From positions 1 to 64,000 of the forward strand of contig NZ_SRZX01000004.1 of the NCBI RefSeq assembly GCF_004792665.1: a stretch of DNA of 64,000 bases, read 5' to 3'. Positions 35,188 to 43,468 of this stretch are shown piece by piece; the stretch's first letter is position 1, and every line of letters begins with the position of its first letter. Position numbers and translations under genes: made by a program. The notes beneath the pieces are model-generated. The model saw only the letters and a list, made by a program, of their open reading frames with translations. It did not search any database and had not been told where the DNA came from. The stretch comes from Marinobacter orientalis. GTDB lineage: Bacteria > Pseudomonadota > Gammaproteobacteria > Pseudomonadales > Oleiphilaceae.

Positions 35188-37955
35188 GTTCCGATTACGG
35201 ATTCCAGCAGCTGGTACTTCTCAACAGCGCCGGCTATGAGCGAGCAGAGCTCCCTCTGGATGAGTCAGTTTCTCTGATTGCCCCCAACAATACTGGCAAG
35301 ACCAGCCTGATTAATGCCCTGCAATACCTGCTGATTATCGACAAGCGGCACCTGGATTTTGGCGCCCACGACAAAGACAAGGCGAGACGTTTCTACTTCC
35401 CATCCAACAGCAGTTATATCCTGCTGGAAGTCACTTTGCCTGAATCTGGCTCTGTGGTGCTAGGGTGTGTGGGCAAGGGAGTTAGCCATGACTACAATTA
35501 TTTTGCCTATCAGGGCCCTCTGCATATCGAGGAGTACAGGCTGGACAATGGCAAGCTGGTGACACAACCACAGTTATTGGAGCAGTTGGCTCACCACGGG
35601 CGGACGGCCAGTTTCTACTCATCCGCTGATTTTGCCGAGATGGTCTACGGCGGTGCCCGCAGGCGGGGACAGACCAGCTCCGAATTTACCGTGTTCCGGT
35701 TGGAGAACCGCAAGGATGCCAACGCTTACCGTCAGGTTCTCACCCGGACCCTGCGCCTGGACAAACTCAGTTCCGGCGAAGTAAAACGTCATCTGCTGCA
35801 GATCTTCAGCCGCCAGCTGCCGGACTCAGTGGTGGATTTCAAACAGGAATGGGACAAGGCCTTCGCTGAGGTAAACCAGGACCGGGAACAATATCGGGCA
35901 GCCCATAACCAGCAAACCCTGATCGACGAGCTGGAGCGGCAACAGGACGAGCGACTCGCCACCAGAGGCCGAATCATTGCCCGACGACCGCTGATCGATG
36001 ATGGCCTGCAACGCTGGCAAAACCATTACCAGACACAAAGCGAAAGCCTCGAGCATCAGCATCAGAACCTGCAAAAGCAGGAGGCGGACTTGCTTCAGAG
36101 GGACAGGGATCAAACCCGTCGCCAGAGTGAACTCAATCAGCAGCTGGCGGCATTGAAGAAGAATGAGCAGCGCTGTGACGAACTGGAGAACCGGTTCACT
36201 CTAATCCATGATCGCAGCCAGCTCGAGCAGCAACTTGCCAGCGCTACCGAAGAACGCGACCGTCAGATCGCCCTGCTCACCAATGCCCATGGACAGTCTG
36301 CTGTCGCCACTGACCATCAGCTCCGGCGCGAGGAACAGGAGCTCTCGGCACTCCGCAAGGAACAGGAAACGCTGTCGGACAACCTTTACCTCACGCTCAA
36401 ACAACACCTCTCCGAAGAGCAGCTCAGTGTTCTCAACCGGGGGCTCAACCGGCAACTGCTTACCCTGTCCCCTGGGGACTATCAACTCGAGTCTCAGCAG
36501 CTTCTACAATGGCTGCAAGATATGCCCGAAGACTGGTTTGAACTCCCCGGGCTGAATCTGTCTGTTGCAAACCAGGCACCACAGTATGAACAGCGATCAG
36601 CAGAAGAGATTGCCCAACTGATTGAGGATTGCCAGGGCCGGCTCCGGCAATTGCAGGAACAGAAGGCAGCCAGCCGGGAAATGGAGAGCCAGAAGAAGCG
36701 TAAGGCAGAACTGGAGCAGGAAGTAAAAAGCCTGGAAAAAGATCTGGAACAGTTTGACGAGCTGACTCAACTTCAGAAATCCCGCCCGGATCGCTTAAAA
36801 GAAATGGAGGTAGCCAGGCAGGAGCTGGCGGAGATTGATCAAGCCCAGACACAGGCCAGCGCACAGCAGCAAACGCTGAGGGATCAGATTCAGGAACTGA
36901 TCAACAAGAGACAGGCCCTGGACACCGCTCACCAGGAAATAGATCGCATCCGTCAGAACCGTGGCGACTCAGACGACCAGTTTAACTGGCTCTCCGACCT
37001 GCCCCATACTCCCTGGGTTGGCGACACGGAGCTACCGCTCGACCAACTGGCGCAAACGCTGCGGGACTATCAGCGGGACTGTTATCAACTGAAGGACCTG
37101 GACCGGGATCTGCACCACCGGCGCATCACCCTCCACAGCAGTGGCCTGACCAAGTTCCAGTATGCACCCAATCCGGAAGAGGAAATCCGGTTGATGGTAG
37201 AGTTTCGCCACCATCTGGCCCGGGAAGCAGAAGCCCTGGAAAAGAAAGCCCGCAGTGCCGTGGTCACTGTGACGGCCAGCCTCCGGGATCTTCGCGGCAA
37301 CCTGCAGTCGTTCGAAAATGCCATGCATGAATTCAACCGACTGATCAGCCGCAGAAAACTGTCAGACCTCAAGGTATTCCGCATTCAGCCGGTTCACGAG
37401 AGTCACCTTGTCGAAGCCATCGACCTGCTGATCCAGACGTCAGAAAAAGTGGAATCTGGCGAATCCTTCGAGCTATTCAATCAGACCAGCGTACTGGACG
37501 ACCGACAGTTGGACCAAGCCCGCCAGTTACTGATCGACGAAGGTAGCGCTCGCCATGGGCTGAAGGTTGCCGATCTGTTTCGTCTCACCTTCGAACTGGG
37601 CAAAGAGAACCAGGCCATCGAAAGCTTTGATGACATCGACAGCGCAGCCTCCAACGGCACCGTGCTGATGGCCAAGCTGGTCACCGGGCTGGCCATGCTG
37701 CACCTGATGCAGGACAAGACCCGCAATGTCCAGGCGTTGTGCTACCTGGACGAAGCCCTGGCGCTGGATGCCGCCAACCAGAGAAGCCTGATCAAAACAG
37801 CTTCCGAATTCGGTTTCGCACTAATGTTTGCTTCGCCTTCGCCGTTGATTACCGCCCACTACTGCGTGCCCATCCAGCAGATGAGCAACGGCATGAACCA
37901 TATCAGCCGTAAGCACTGGCAGATTCTGCAGCCGCTTGAGGCTGTCAAGGCATGA
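35184..37955 (+). CDS. jetC: Wadjet SMC-like ATPase JetC
   Basis: A 923-residue SMC/MukB-like motor. The N-terminal ATPase half has Walker A APNNTGKTS (33-41). Residues about 265-620 are a Glu/Gln/Arg-rich coiled coil interrupted near the middle, where the hinge is expected. The C-terminal half carries the Walker B-type LDEALALD (855-862). It drives loop extrusion on plasmid DNA. The product is shorter than many JetC proteins, with shorter coiled-coil arms, but the ends are intact. Confidence 0.92.
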   Translation: MSSDYGFQQLVLLNSAGYERAELPLDESVSLIAPNNTGKTSLINALQYLLIIDKRHLDFGAHDKDKARRFYFPSNSSYILLEVTLPESGSVVLGCVGKGVSHDYNYFAYQGPLHIEEYRLDNGKLVTQPQLLEQLAHHGRTASFYSSADFAEMVYGGARRRGQTSSEFTVFRLENRKDANAYRQVLTRTLRLDKLSSGEVKRHLLQIFSRQLPDSVVDFKQEWDKAFAEVNQDREQYRAAHNQQTLIDELERQQDERLATRGRIIARRPLIDDGLQRWQNHYQTQSESLEHQHQNLQKQEADLLQRDRDQTRRQSELNQQLAALKKNEQRCDELENRFTLIHDRSQLEQQLASATEERDRQIALLTNAHGQSAVATDHQLRREEQELSALRKEQETLSDNLYLTLKQHLSEEQLSVLNRGLNRQLLTLSPGDYQLESQQLLQWLQDMPEDWFELPGLNLSVANQAPQYEQRSAEEIAQLIEDCQGRLRQLQEQKAASREMESQKKRKAELEQEVKSLEKDLEQFDELTQLQKSRPDRLKEMEVARQELAEIDQAQTQASAQQQTLRDQIQELINKRQALDTAHQEIDRIRQNRGDSDDQFNWLSDLPHTPWVGDTELPLDQLAQTLRDYQRDCYQLKDLDRDLHHRRITLHSSGLTKFQYAPNPEEEIRLMVEFRHHLAREAEALEKKARSAVVTVTASLRDLRGNLQSFENAMHEFNRLISRRKLSDLKVFRIQPVHESHLVEAIDLLIQTSEKVESGESFELFNQTSVLDDRQLDQARQLLIDEGSARHGLKVADLFRLTFELGKENQAIESFDDIDSAASNGTVLMAKLVTGLAMLHLMQDKTRNVQALCYLDEALALDAANQRSLIKTASEFGFALMFASPSPLITAHYCVPIQQMSNGMNHISRKHWQILQPLEAVKA

Positions 37956-37965
37956 GCTTCCATCA

Positions 37966-38847
37966 ATGAACAGATCGCTCAGAGAAGCATTGATCAAACT
38001 TGAGGATTCCGGCGGAGAATGCCTCGGTTCACGGTTCACCCCCTCACAAAAACGGGTGCTTGATGAGTTCATTATCAGGACCGCTTGCATAACCAAGAAG
38101 CGTCAGGGCAACGGCACTGTCTACCGGATCAGCAACCCACCAGTCTTTATGCAGAACCTGCGGGAGTTAAGACCTGATGCTGAATTAGACAACCAGGCGG
38201 TGCCAATTCGGGCACAAAACCTCGGGCTTACCCGGTCCACAAAAGGTCGAAAGAACTCGCACGAGGCTTCTTACAGGCTACTGAAAGCAACAACCCCAGG
38301 CATAACGTGGCAGTGTGACGAAAAGGCACTCGATTTATGGCAACTGACATATCTCGCCGGCGCCCTCGCCATCGATATCGGTCAGGTGGAAACTTCCCTG
38401 ACCACAGACAGCCCCTTGTGGCTGGTGGAAAATCAGAGCCTGCTGGACGACACCAGCTGGGTGCCCAAGGACCTGCATGGGTCTGTACTCTATTATCAGG
38501 GCCAGATCAGCGAACGGCTGGTAGAGTGGTTATGCGGTAAAATGCGAAGCCCACGGATTCTTTTCTTTCCAGACTATGATGGCGTTGGTCTCGAGAACTA
38601 CGCTCGCCTGCGGATAGCGCTAGGTGAAAACATCGAACTATGGCTAATGCCTGACTGGAAACGAAAACTGCAACGCTATGGCGATCCTGAAGTGTGGCGC
38701 AATACTCTTAAATATGTCGCCAACGCCGAGGGGAAATTAGGTTCCTATCAGGAGCCAGAGGAGGTGCTGGAGCTTTTTGAGGCGCTCAAGCTAAGCGGTA
38801 AAGCATTGGAACAAGAGGCTGTCTTTCTGGTCACATCCGACAGCTAA
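37966..38847 (+). CDS. jetD: Wadjet nuclease JetD (DUF2220/DUF3322)
   Basis: A 293-residue Toprim-type nuclease. Acidic residues of the metal site are seen at E155 (WLVENQ), D203 and D205 (FPDYDGVG) and the C-terminal ALEQEA (E282, E284). JetD cuts DNA that the SMC motor cannot pass, which destroys plasmids. The start may be ATG 37966, or TTG 37936 inside the end of jetC; neither has a strong ribosome binding site. The N-terminal DUF3322 part looks reduced, and the protein is shorter than many JetD. Confidence 0.88.
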   Translation: MNRSLREALIKLEDSGGECLGSRFTPSQKRVLDEFIIRTACITKKRQGNGTVYRISNPPVFMQNLRELRPDAELDNQAVPIRAQNLGLTRSTKGRKNSHEASYRLLKATTPGITWQCDEKALDLWQLTYLAGALAIDIGQVETSLTTDSPLWLVENQSLLDDTSWVPKDLHGSVLYYQGQISERLVEWLCGKMRSPRILFFPDYDGVGLENYARLRIALGENIELWLMPDWKRKLQRYGDPEVWRNTLKYVANAEGKLGSYQEPEEVLELFEALKLSGKALEQEAVFLVTSDS

Positions 38848-38920
38848 CCAAGCTTGTTCAAGATGCTTTGCGCATTCGGTGATTCGCTCTTCTGCCATGC
38901 ATTGAAGCGGATAATATTTT

Positions 38921-39044
38921 GGGTTTAATTTGGGTATTTTTTGGGTCAGGAATGCAACTAAAATCGACAAAGGTAATGTGTTGATTTTAATCGTGAAAAA
39001 TGGAGGCGCGGGTCGGAATCGAACCGGCGTTAACGGAGTTGCAG
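38921..39044 (-). repeat. Right attachment-type repeat including the 3' half of tRNA-Cys
   Basis: This is the counterpart of 4084-4206. Both contain the tRNA-Cys 3' half and about 80 bases of downstream flank, with short conserved blocks separated by differences. The AAAATC / GATTTT inverted pair in the flank is kept in both copies and may be an integrase or excision-factor site. It overlaps the functional tRNA gene. Confidence 0.75.
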
Positions 39045-39074
39045 TCCGCTGCATAACCACTCTGCCACCGCGCC
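39001..39074 (-). tRNA. tRNA-Cys (anticodon GCA), integration target
   Basis: A complete 74-base cloverleaf with encoded CCA (39003-39001). The acceptor stem pairs GGCGCGG with CCGCGCC, the anticodon loop is CTGCAAC with GCA, and the T-loop is GGTTCGATTCC. Its 3' part is repeated at 4163-4206 and 31414-31429. In other gammaproteobacteria the gene stands with tRNA-Gly after pgsA, as cysT. Confidence 0.97.
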
Positions 39075-39140
39075 GGGAAAAGTCCGAAGGGGATTCGTAA
39101 CTTTTATGCTCTCAGGTGGGCATTGAGAGACTGTGTCGAT

Positions 39141-39216
39141 TGGAGCGGGAAACGAGATTCGAACTCGCGACCCCAACCTTGGCAAGGTTGTGCTCTACCA
39201 ACTGAGCTATTCCCGC
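39141..39216 (-). tRNA. tRNA-Gly (anticodon GCC)
   Basis: A complete 76-base tRNA with encoded CCA. The acceptor GCGGGAA pairs with TTCCCGC, the anticodon loop contains GCC (CTTGCCAAG), and the T-loop is GAGTTCGAATCTC. It is 66 bases upstream of tRNA-Cys on the same strand and probably transcribed with it. Confidence 0.97.
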
Positions 39217-39398
39217 TTGATCAACGAGAGCGTATTCTACGGATTCGACTGTTTTCGTCAACCACTTTTTTCAACTTTCTGTTTTACTTCAGATTCCGAT
39301 CGTTTTTCACACAAAGAACAGGCAGTCCAATGATAGAATTTCCGCTAGTATCAGGAACACACAACGACATTTCCTGAACACAGACACAGGAATTTCAG

Positions 39399-40523
39399 AT
39401 GCCCTCACCCGGCCAGCTCGAGTATCACGCTGATCGCCTCGTCATCACTGGCGACTGGACACTGCCGAACTACGCCAGATTAAAGCAGGAGGTAACAGCT
39501 GCACTGGCATCGCAGAAAGCGAACGACCATTGCCCGGAGCTCACGTCCATTGCAGCGCTCGATACAGCAGGAGCCTCACTGTTGGCCGATCTCCTGGGGG
39601 CCCAAAGGTTAGCGGAGCTGACTGACGAGGCATCTGAACTGCCTGCCGAGCGCCGGGACCTGTTACGGTTGGTCGCCGATGCCATGGCCGCGCCGGACGA
39701 GGATCTGCCGCAGAACGAATCTGTAATAACCGCTTTTCTTGCAAGGGTTGGCCAACAGGTCGCGGATTACTGGGGCCAGCAACGCCTGCTGATGGGCTTT
39801 ACCGGGCAGATCCTTGCTACGATGGCCGCGATTCTGCCCACCCCCTGGCGGTGGCGGGTGACACCCCTGGTCGCCCATATCCACCAGACCGGGCTCAACG
39901 CATTGCCTATCGTTGCCCTGCTTACCTTTCTGGTGGGCGCCGTGGTCGCTTTTCTGGGCGCCACCGTTCTTGATGACTTCGGCGCGACCATTTACACCGT
40001 CAACCTGGTGGCGTTTTCCTTCCTGCGGGAATTTGGCGTGCTGTTAGCAGCCATTCTCCTGGCCGGCCGCACTGCAAGTGCTTTTACGGCACAGCTCGGG
40101 TCCATGAAAGCCAATGAGGAAATCGACGCCCTGCGTACCTTCGGGCTCAGCCCGATTGAGCTTCTGGTGATACCCCGCGTACTGGCGATGGTTATTTCCC
40201 TGCCGATACTGACCTTTGTCGGCATGGTCAGTGGCATCGTCGGCGGCTCACTGGTGTGCGTGATTGTCCTGGATATTTCCATACCCCAGATCGTCAACAT
40301 CCTGGAGAGCGATGTGAGCACGATACACTTCCTGGTGGGGATCGGAAAAGCTCCGGTATTCGCCTTTGTTATCGCAGTGATCGGCTGCCTGGAGGGCTTC
40401 AAGGCAGCCGGTAGTGCCGAATCCGTCGGTGAGCACACCACCTCTGCCGTGGTACAGTCGATCTTCATGGTAATCCTGTTGGACTCCATTGCTGCAATTT
40501 TCTTCATGGAGATGGGTTGGTGA
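39399..40523 (+). CDS. MlaE-family lipid ABC permease with N-terminal STAS domain
   Basis: A 374-residue inner-membrane permease. The first 95 residues or so form a STAS-like domain (LVITGDWTLPNYARL, ALDTAGASLLADLLG). The remainder is the MlaE permease with about five to six membrane segments, including the coupling-helix region GSMKANEEIDALRTFGLSPIELLVIPR. Such permeases move phospholipids or other hydrophobic compounds across the inner membrane with a Mce protein. AGGAA upstream of ATG 39399 fits the start. It is the first gene of a four-gene operon. Confidence 0.9.
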   Translation: MPSPGQLEYHADRLVITGDWTLPNYARLKQEVTAALASQKANDHCPELTSIAALDTAGASLLADLLGAQRLAELTDEASELPAERRDLLRLVADAMAAPDEDLPQNESVITAFLARVGQQVADYWGQQRLLMGFTGQILATMAAILPTPWRWRVTPLVAHIHQTGLNALPIVALLTFLVGAVVAFLGATVLDDFGATIYTVNLVAFSFLREFGVLLAAILLAGRTASAFTAQLGSMKANEEIDALRTFGLSPIELLVIPRVLAMVISLPILTFVGMVSGIVGGSLVCVIVLDISIPQIVNILESDVSTIHFLVGIGKAPVFAFVIAVIGCLEGFKAAGSAESVGEHTTSAVVQSIFMVILLDSIAAIFFMEMGW

Positions 40524-41326
40524 GCGAACAGTCCTCGCAACAGGATATCGTTATCAGGGTCCGGAAGCTTTGCAACCGGTTTGGTAACAACGAGGTCCAC
40601 AAAAATCTGGATCTCGATCTCTACCGTCGCGAGATACTGGGCGTCGTTGGCGGGTCCGGAACCGGTAAGTCTGTATTGTTACGCAGTATTGTGGGGCTTG
40701 TTCAGCCCGATTCAGGAGCCATTGAGGTTTTTGGCCAGGAGTTACAGGCGCTCTCGCCGGATCAACGGTCCCGGGTCGAGCGGCGCTTTGGTGTGTTATT
40801 CCAGAGTGGCGCCCTTTTTTCGTCGCTGACACTGCAGGAAAATGTTGCGTTGCCGCTGATCGAACACGCCAGGCTGTCCCGGGAAGACGCCGAACATCTG
40901 GCGCGGGTGAAGCTGGCGCTGGTTGGCCTCTCCGCAAACGCATACACCATGGTTCCCGCCCAGCTCTCCGGCGGCATGGTGAAGCGCGCTGCACTGGCGA
41001 GGGCACTGGCGCTGGATCCGGAAGTTCTGTTTCTTGATGAGCCCACGGCCGGACTTGACCCCATTGGTGCGGCCGCGTTTGACCGCTTGATTGTTACCTT
41101 GAGGGACGCGCTGGGCTTCAGCGTGTTTCTGGTCACCCACGACCTGGATACGCTGTACAGCACGTGCGACCGGGTGGCAGTGTTGTCCAATAAACGGGTA
41201 CTTGTTGACGGCACACTGGAGACCGTTGAATCCACCGACGACCCCTGGATCCGTGATTATTTCCATGGCCCACGTGGGCGGGCTGCCCAACATACAAGGA
41301 CAGCGAACAGCGGGGAAACTGAATGA
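40520..41326 (+). CDS. MlaF-family ABC ATPase
   Basis: A 268-residue ATPase. Walker A GGSGTGKSV, Q-loop LFQSGALF, signature LSGGMVKR, Walker B VLFLDEP and H-loop VTHDLDT are clear. The GALFSSLTLQENV stretch is typical of the MlaF/Ttg2A branch. The start is probably GTG 40520, overlapping the permease stop; a TTG one codon earlier is possible. It powers the MlaE-type permease. Confidence 0.93.
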   Translation: MSEQSSQQDIVIRVRKLCNRFGNNEVHKNLDLDLYRREILGVVGGSGTGKSVLLRSIVGLVQPDSGAIEVFGQELQALSPDQRSRVERRFGVLFQSGALFSSLTLQENVALPLIEHARLSREDAEHLARVKLALVGLSANAYTMVPAQLSGGMVKRAALARALALDPEVLFLDEPTAGLDPIGAAAFDRLIVTLRDALGFSVFLVTHDLDTLYSTCDRVAVLSNKRVLVDGTLETVESTDDPWIRDYFHGPRGRAAQHTRTANSGETE

Positions 41327-41344
41327 ACCGGGAGAAATGCTGAG

Positions 41345-42283
41345 ATGGAACCCAGAGCACATCACGTCCTGATTGGACTGTTCACCCTGATCTTTCTGGC
41401 CAGCGCCCTGCTATTCGCACTCTGGCTGGGCAAGACCAGCGCAGACCGTGAGTATTCGTGGTACGAGGTTATCTTTAATCGTGGCGTCAGCGGGCTGACC
41501 GAAGGAAGCCCTGTCAAATACAGCGGTATCGAGGTGGGCGATGTCTACGAACTCAGGCTCGATCCGGAGGATCCCCGCAACGTAAGGGCTCTTATCCGCG
41601 TTTACAGCGATGTACCTATCAAGGAAGACACCCGGGCGGGCCTCGCCCTGACCAATATTACCGGCAGCATGAGCATTGAACTCAAGGGCGGAAAACCCGA
41701 AAGCCGTACGCTGGACGGCGACCGTAAGTCCCCCCCTGAAATTCAGGCTGAGCCATCAGCCTTGAATACACTCATGGCCAGCAGCGAAAAACTCTTCGCC
41801 AAACTTGATGAGGTATTGTCGAACGCCAATGCCATGATCTCGCCGGAAAATGCCCGCAACCTCACCGATAGCCTGGAGAACATCGAGGCCATATCATCAG
41901 GCCTGCTGGAACAGCGGCAAGAGCTGAGCAGGCTGGTAGCCAGTTTTGATCAGCTCAGCGGTCAGACCGAGGCTACACTGGAAACCTTCCGACGCTTCGG
42001 CCTTACCGCCAATTCTCTGCTGGACAACGAAGGCCGGCAGTTATTTACCACCGCCCAGAGCGCCATGGACTCTCTGGAGGCCACCACCACCAGGCTGGAG
42101 CAACTTACAGCCAGGAATGAGGGCGCTCTGGACCAGGGCATGCGGGGTGCGGCAGAACTGGCTCCCGCTATGCGGGAGTTGCGCAACACCCTGCGAAGCC
42201 TCAACAATGTCGTCTACCGCTTTGAAGACGATCCGGCAGGCCTGCTGCTGGGCCGCGACCCGATAAGGGAGTTTAATCCGTGA
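41345..42283 (+). CDS. Mce/MlaD-family substrate-binding protein
   Basis: A 312-residue protein with an N-terminal membrane anchor (HHVLIGLFTLIFLASALLFAL) and one Mce domain (about 40-120, with FNRGVSGLTEGSPVKYSGIEVGDV). A long helical C-terminal region (about 130-300) follows, which in relatives forms a tunnel or needle across the periplasm. It hands hydrophobic substrate between the outer membrane and the permease. The stop overlaps the start of the lipoprotein gene. Confidence 0.92.
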   Translation: MEPRAHHVLIGLFTLIFLASALLFALWLGKTSADREYSWYEVIFNRGVSGLTEGSPVKYSGIEVGDVYELRLDPEDPRNVRALIRVYSDVPIKEDTRAGLALTNITGSMSIELKGGKPESRTLDGDRKSPPEIQAEPSALNTLMASSEKLFAKLDEVLSNANAMISPENARNLTDSLENIEAISSGLLEQRQELSRLVASFDQLSGQTEATLETFRRFGLTANSLLDNEGRQLFTTAQSAMDSLEATTTRLEQLTARNEGALDQGMRGAAELAPAMRELRNTLRSLNNVVYRFEDDPAGLLLGRDPIREFNP

Positions 42284-42897
42284 TAGCCCCATTGATGCGA
42301 CGAGTGATTGCCGCTGCGGCCACCCTGTCACTGACTGCCTGTACCGTGTTTCCGGACCAGCCGGCTCATCAGATTTTTCAGCTGCCGGCGCCGGCAGTGC
42401 AGGAGACGGCGGCTGAATCCGTCGACCGCACTCTGCGTGTTACCACCCCCCTGGCGGTGGCGCCGATCGACAGCAACCGTATTCTGGTCAAACCGGATGC
42501 CCACGAGATCCGTGCCTACGAGGGAGCCCGCTGGAGCAATCGTTCGCCAATCATTGTTGGCAACTACCTGCTCGAATCGTTCCGGCAGGACGGGCGGCTG
42601 GCAACGGTGGTGGGGAATACCAGTCCGGCGCGCAGCGACCTGACACTGGCTGGCGACCTGACCCGGTTCCAGGCCGAATACCCGGGTGGAGAGCACCGCA
42701 ATGGCAACCCGGTTGTCCATCTTGAACTGAACCTGCAACTGATTAACGAGCGCTCTCGCGAAACCCTCGCGAGCAAGCACTTCGGGGTTACCCGCCCGGC
42801 CAACGGCGAGGATGTTGCAAGTGTGGTAGAGGCTTTTGGGAAAGCCAGTGATGAACTGGCCAGGCAGGTGATTGAATGGACAGCCGAACAGCTCTGA
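42280..42897 (+). CDS. ABC-type transport auxiliary lipoprotein (PqiC-like)
   Basis: A 205-residue lipoprotein. LSLTAC near residues 16-21 is a lipobox, so the protein should be exported and lipidated at that Cys. The body matches the auxiliary-lipoprotein family (LRVTTPLAVAPIDSNRILV, then YEGARWSNRSPIIVG). It is thought to sit on the outer membrane as the docking partner of Mce transporters. GTG 42280 or ATG 42295 may be the start. Its stop is 6 bases from the convergent pgsA stop. Confidence 0.85.
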   Translation: MIAPLMRRVIAAAATLSLTACTVFPDQPAHQIFQLPAPAVQETAAESVDRTLRVTTPLAVAPIDSNRILVKPDAHEIRAYEGARWSNRSPIIVGNYLLESFRQDGRLATVVGNTSPARSDLTLAGDLTRFQAEYPGGEHRNGNPVVHLELNLQLINERSRETLASKHFGVTRPANGEDVASVVEAFGKASDELARQVIEWTAEQL

Positions 42898-42903
42898 ACC
42901 GTA

Positions 42904-43461
42904 TCAGCCTGCTTCCTTCTCGGGAAACAGGTCTGGCCAGGCGGCCTTGAGATAGAGAATCATTGACCACAGGGTCAGTACGGCTGCGACATACAGCAAT
43001 ACCGTTCCCACATAGGTCCACACAACACCTGGCGGAAACGCCAGCAGCATGATAATCGCCACCATCTGTGCCGTGGTTTTGATTTTGCCGATGTAGGATA
43101 CCGCCACACTCCCACGGCTTCCGATTTCCGCCATCCATTCACGCAGCGCCGAAATCACGATTTCCCGGCCGATAATCACTGTGGCCGGGACCGTAAGAAT
43201 GAAACTGCCATGGGACTCGATCAGCACCGTCAAGGCAACCGCCACCATCAGTTTGTCCGCAACCGGGTCCAGAAAGGCCCCGAACGGTGTGCTCTGGTCC
43301 AGCTTTCTCGCCAGATATCCGTCCAGCCAGTCAGTAGCCGCGGCCAGGCCAAACAGGCCAGCACTGACGAGATAGCTCCACTCGGCCGGCAGGTAGTAGA
43401 TGATCACGAAAACCGGAATCATCAGGATGCGGGAAAGAGTGAGGATATTTGGTAAATTCAT
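42904..43461 (-). CDS. pgsA: CDP-diacylglycerol-glycerol-3-phosphate 3-phosphatidyltransferase
   Basis: A 185-residue membrane enzyme of phosphatidylglycerol synthesis. The CDP-alcohol phosphotransferase signature is complete (DWLDGYLARKLDQSTPFGAF then LDPVADKL). The N-terminus MNLPNILTLSRI sets the start at 43461, 7 bases after the uvrC stop. It joins glycerol-3-phosphate to CDP-diacylglycerol in the inner membrane. gacA-uvrC-pgsA is the usual gammaproteobacterial order. Confidence 0.95.
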   Translation of the reverse strand: MNLPNILTLSRILMIPVFVIIYYLPAEWSYLVSAGLFGLAAATDWLDGYLARKLDQSTPFGAFLDPVADKLMVAVALTVLIESHGSFILTVPATVIIGREIVISALREWMAEIGSRGSVAVSYIGKIKTTAQMVAIIMLLAFPPGVVWTYVGTVLLYVAAVLTLWSMILYLKAAWPDLFPEKEAG

Positions 43462-43468
43462 GCTGTCC

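Larger units (their letters stand above)
31414..39000. mobile_element. Integrated defence island at tRNA-Cys
   Basis: About 7.6 kb between the short tRNA-end copy and the whole tRNA-Cys. It contains a decayed integrase, a toxin-antitoxin pair and JetABCD, all on the plus strand. No other phage or conjugation genes are present, so the element can hardly move by itself now. A wider unit reaching left to the 4084-4206 repeat is also possible. Confidence 0.6.
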
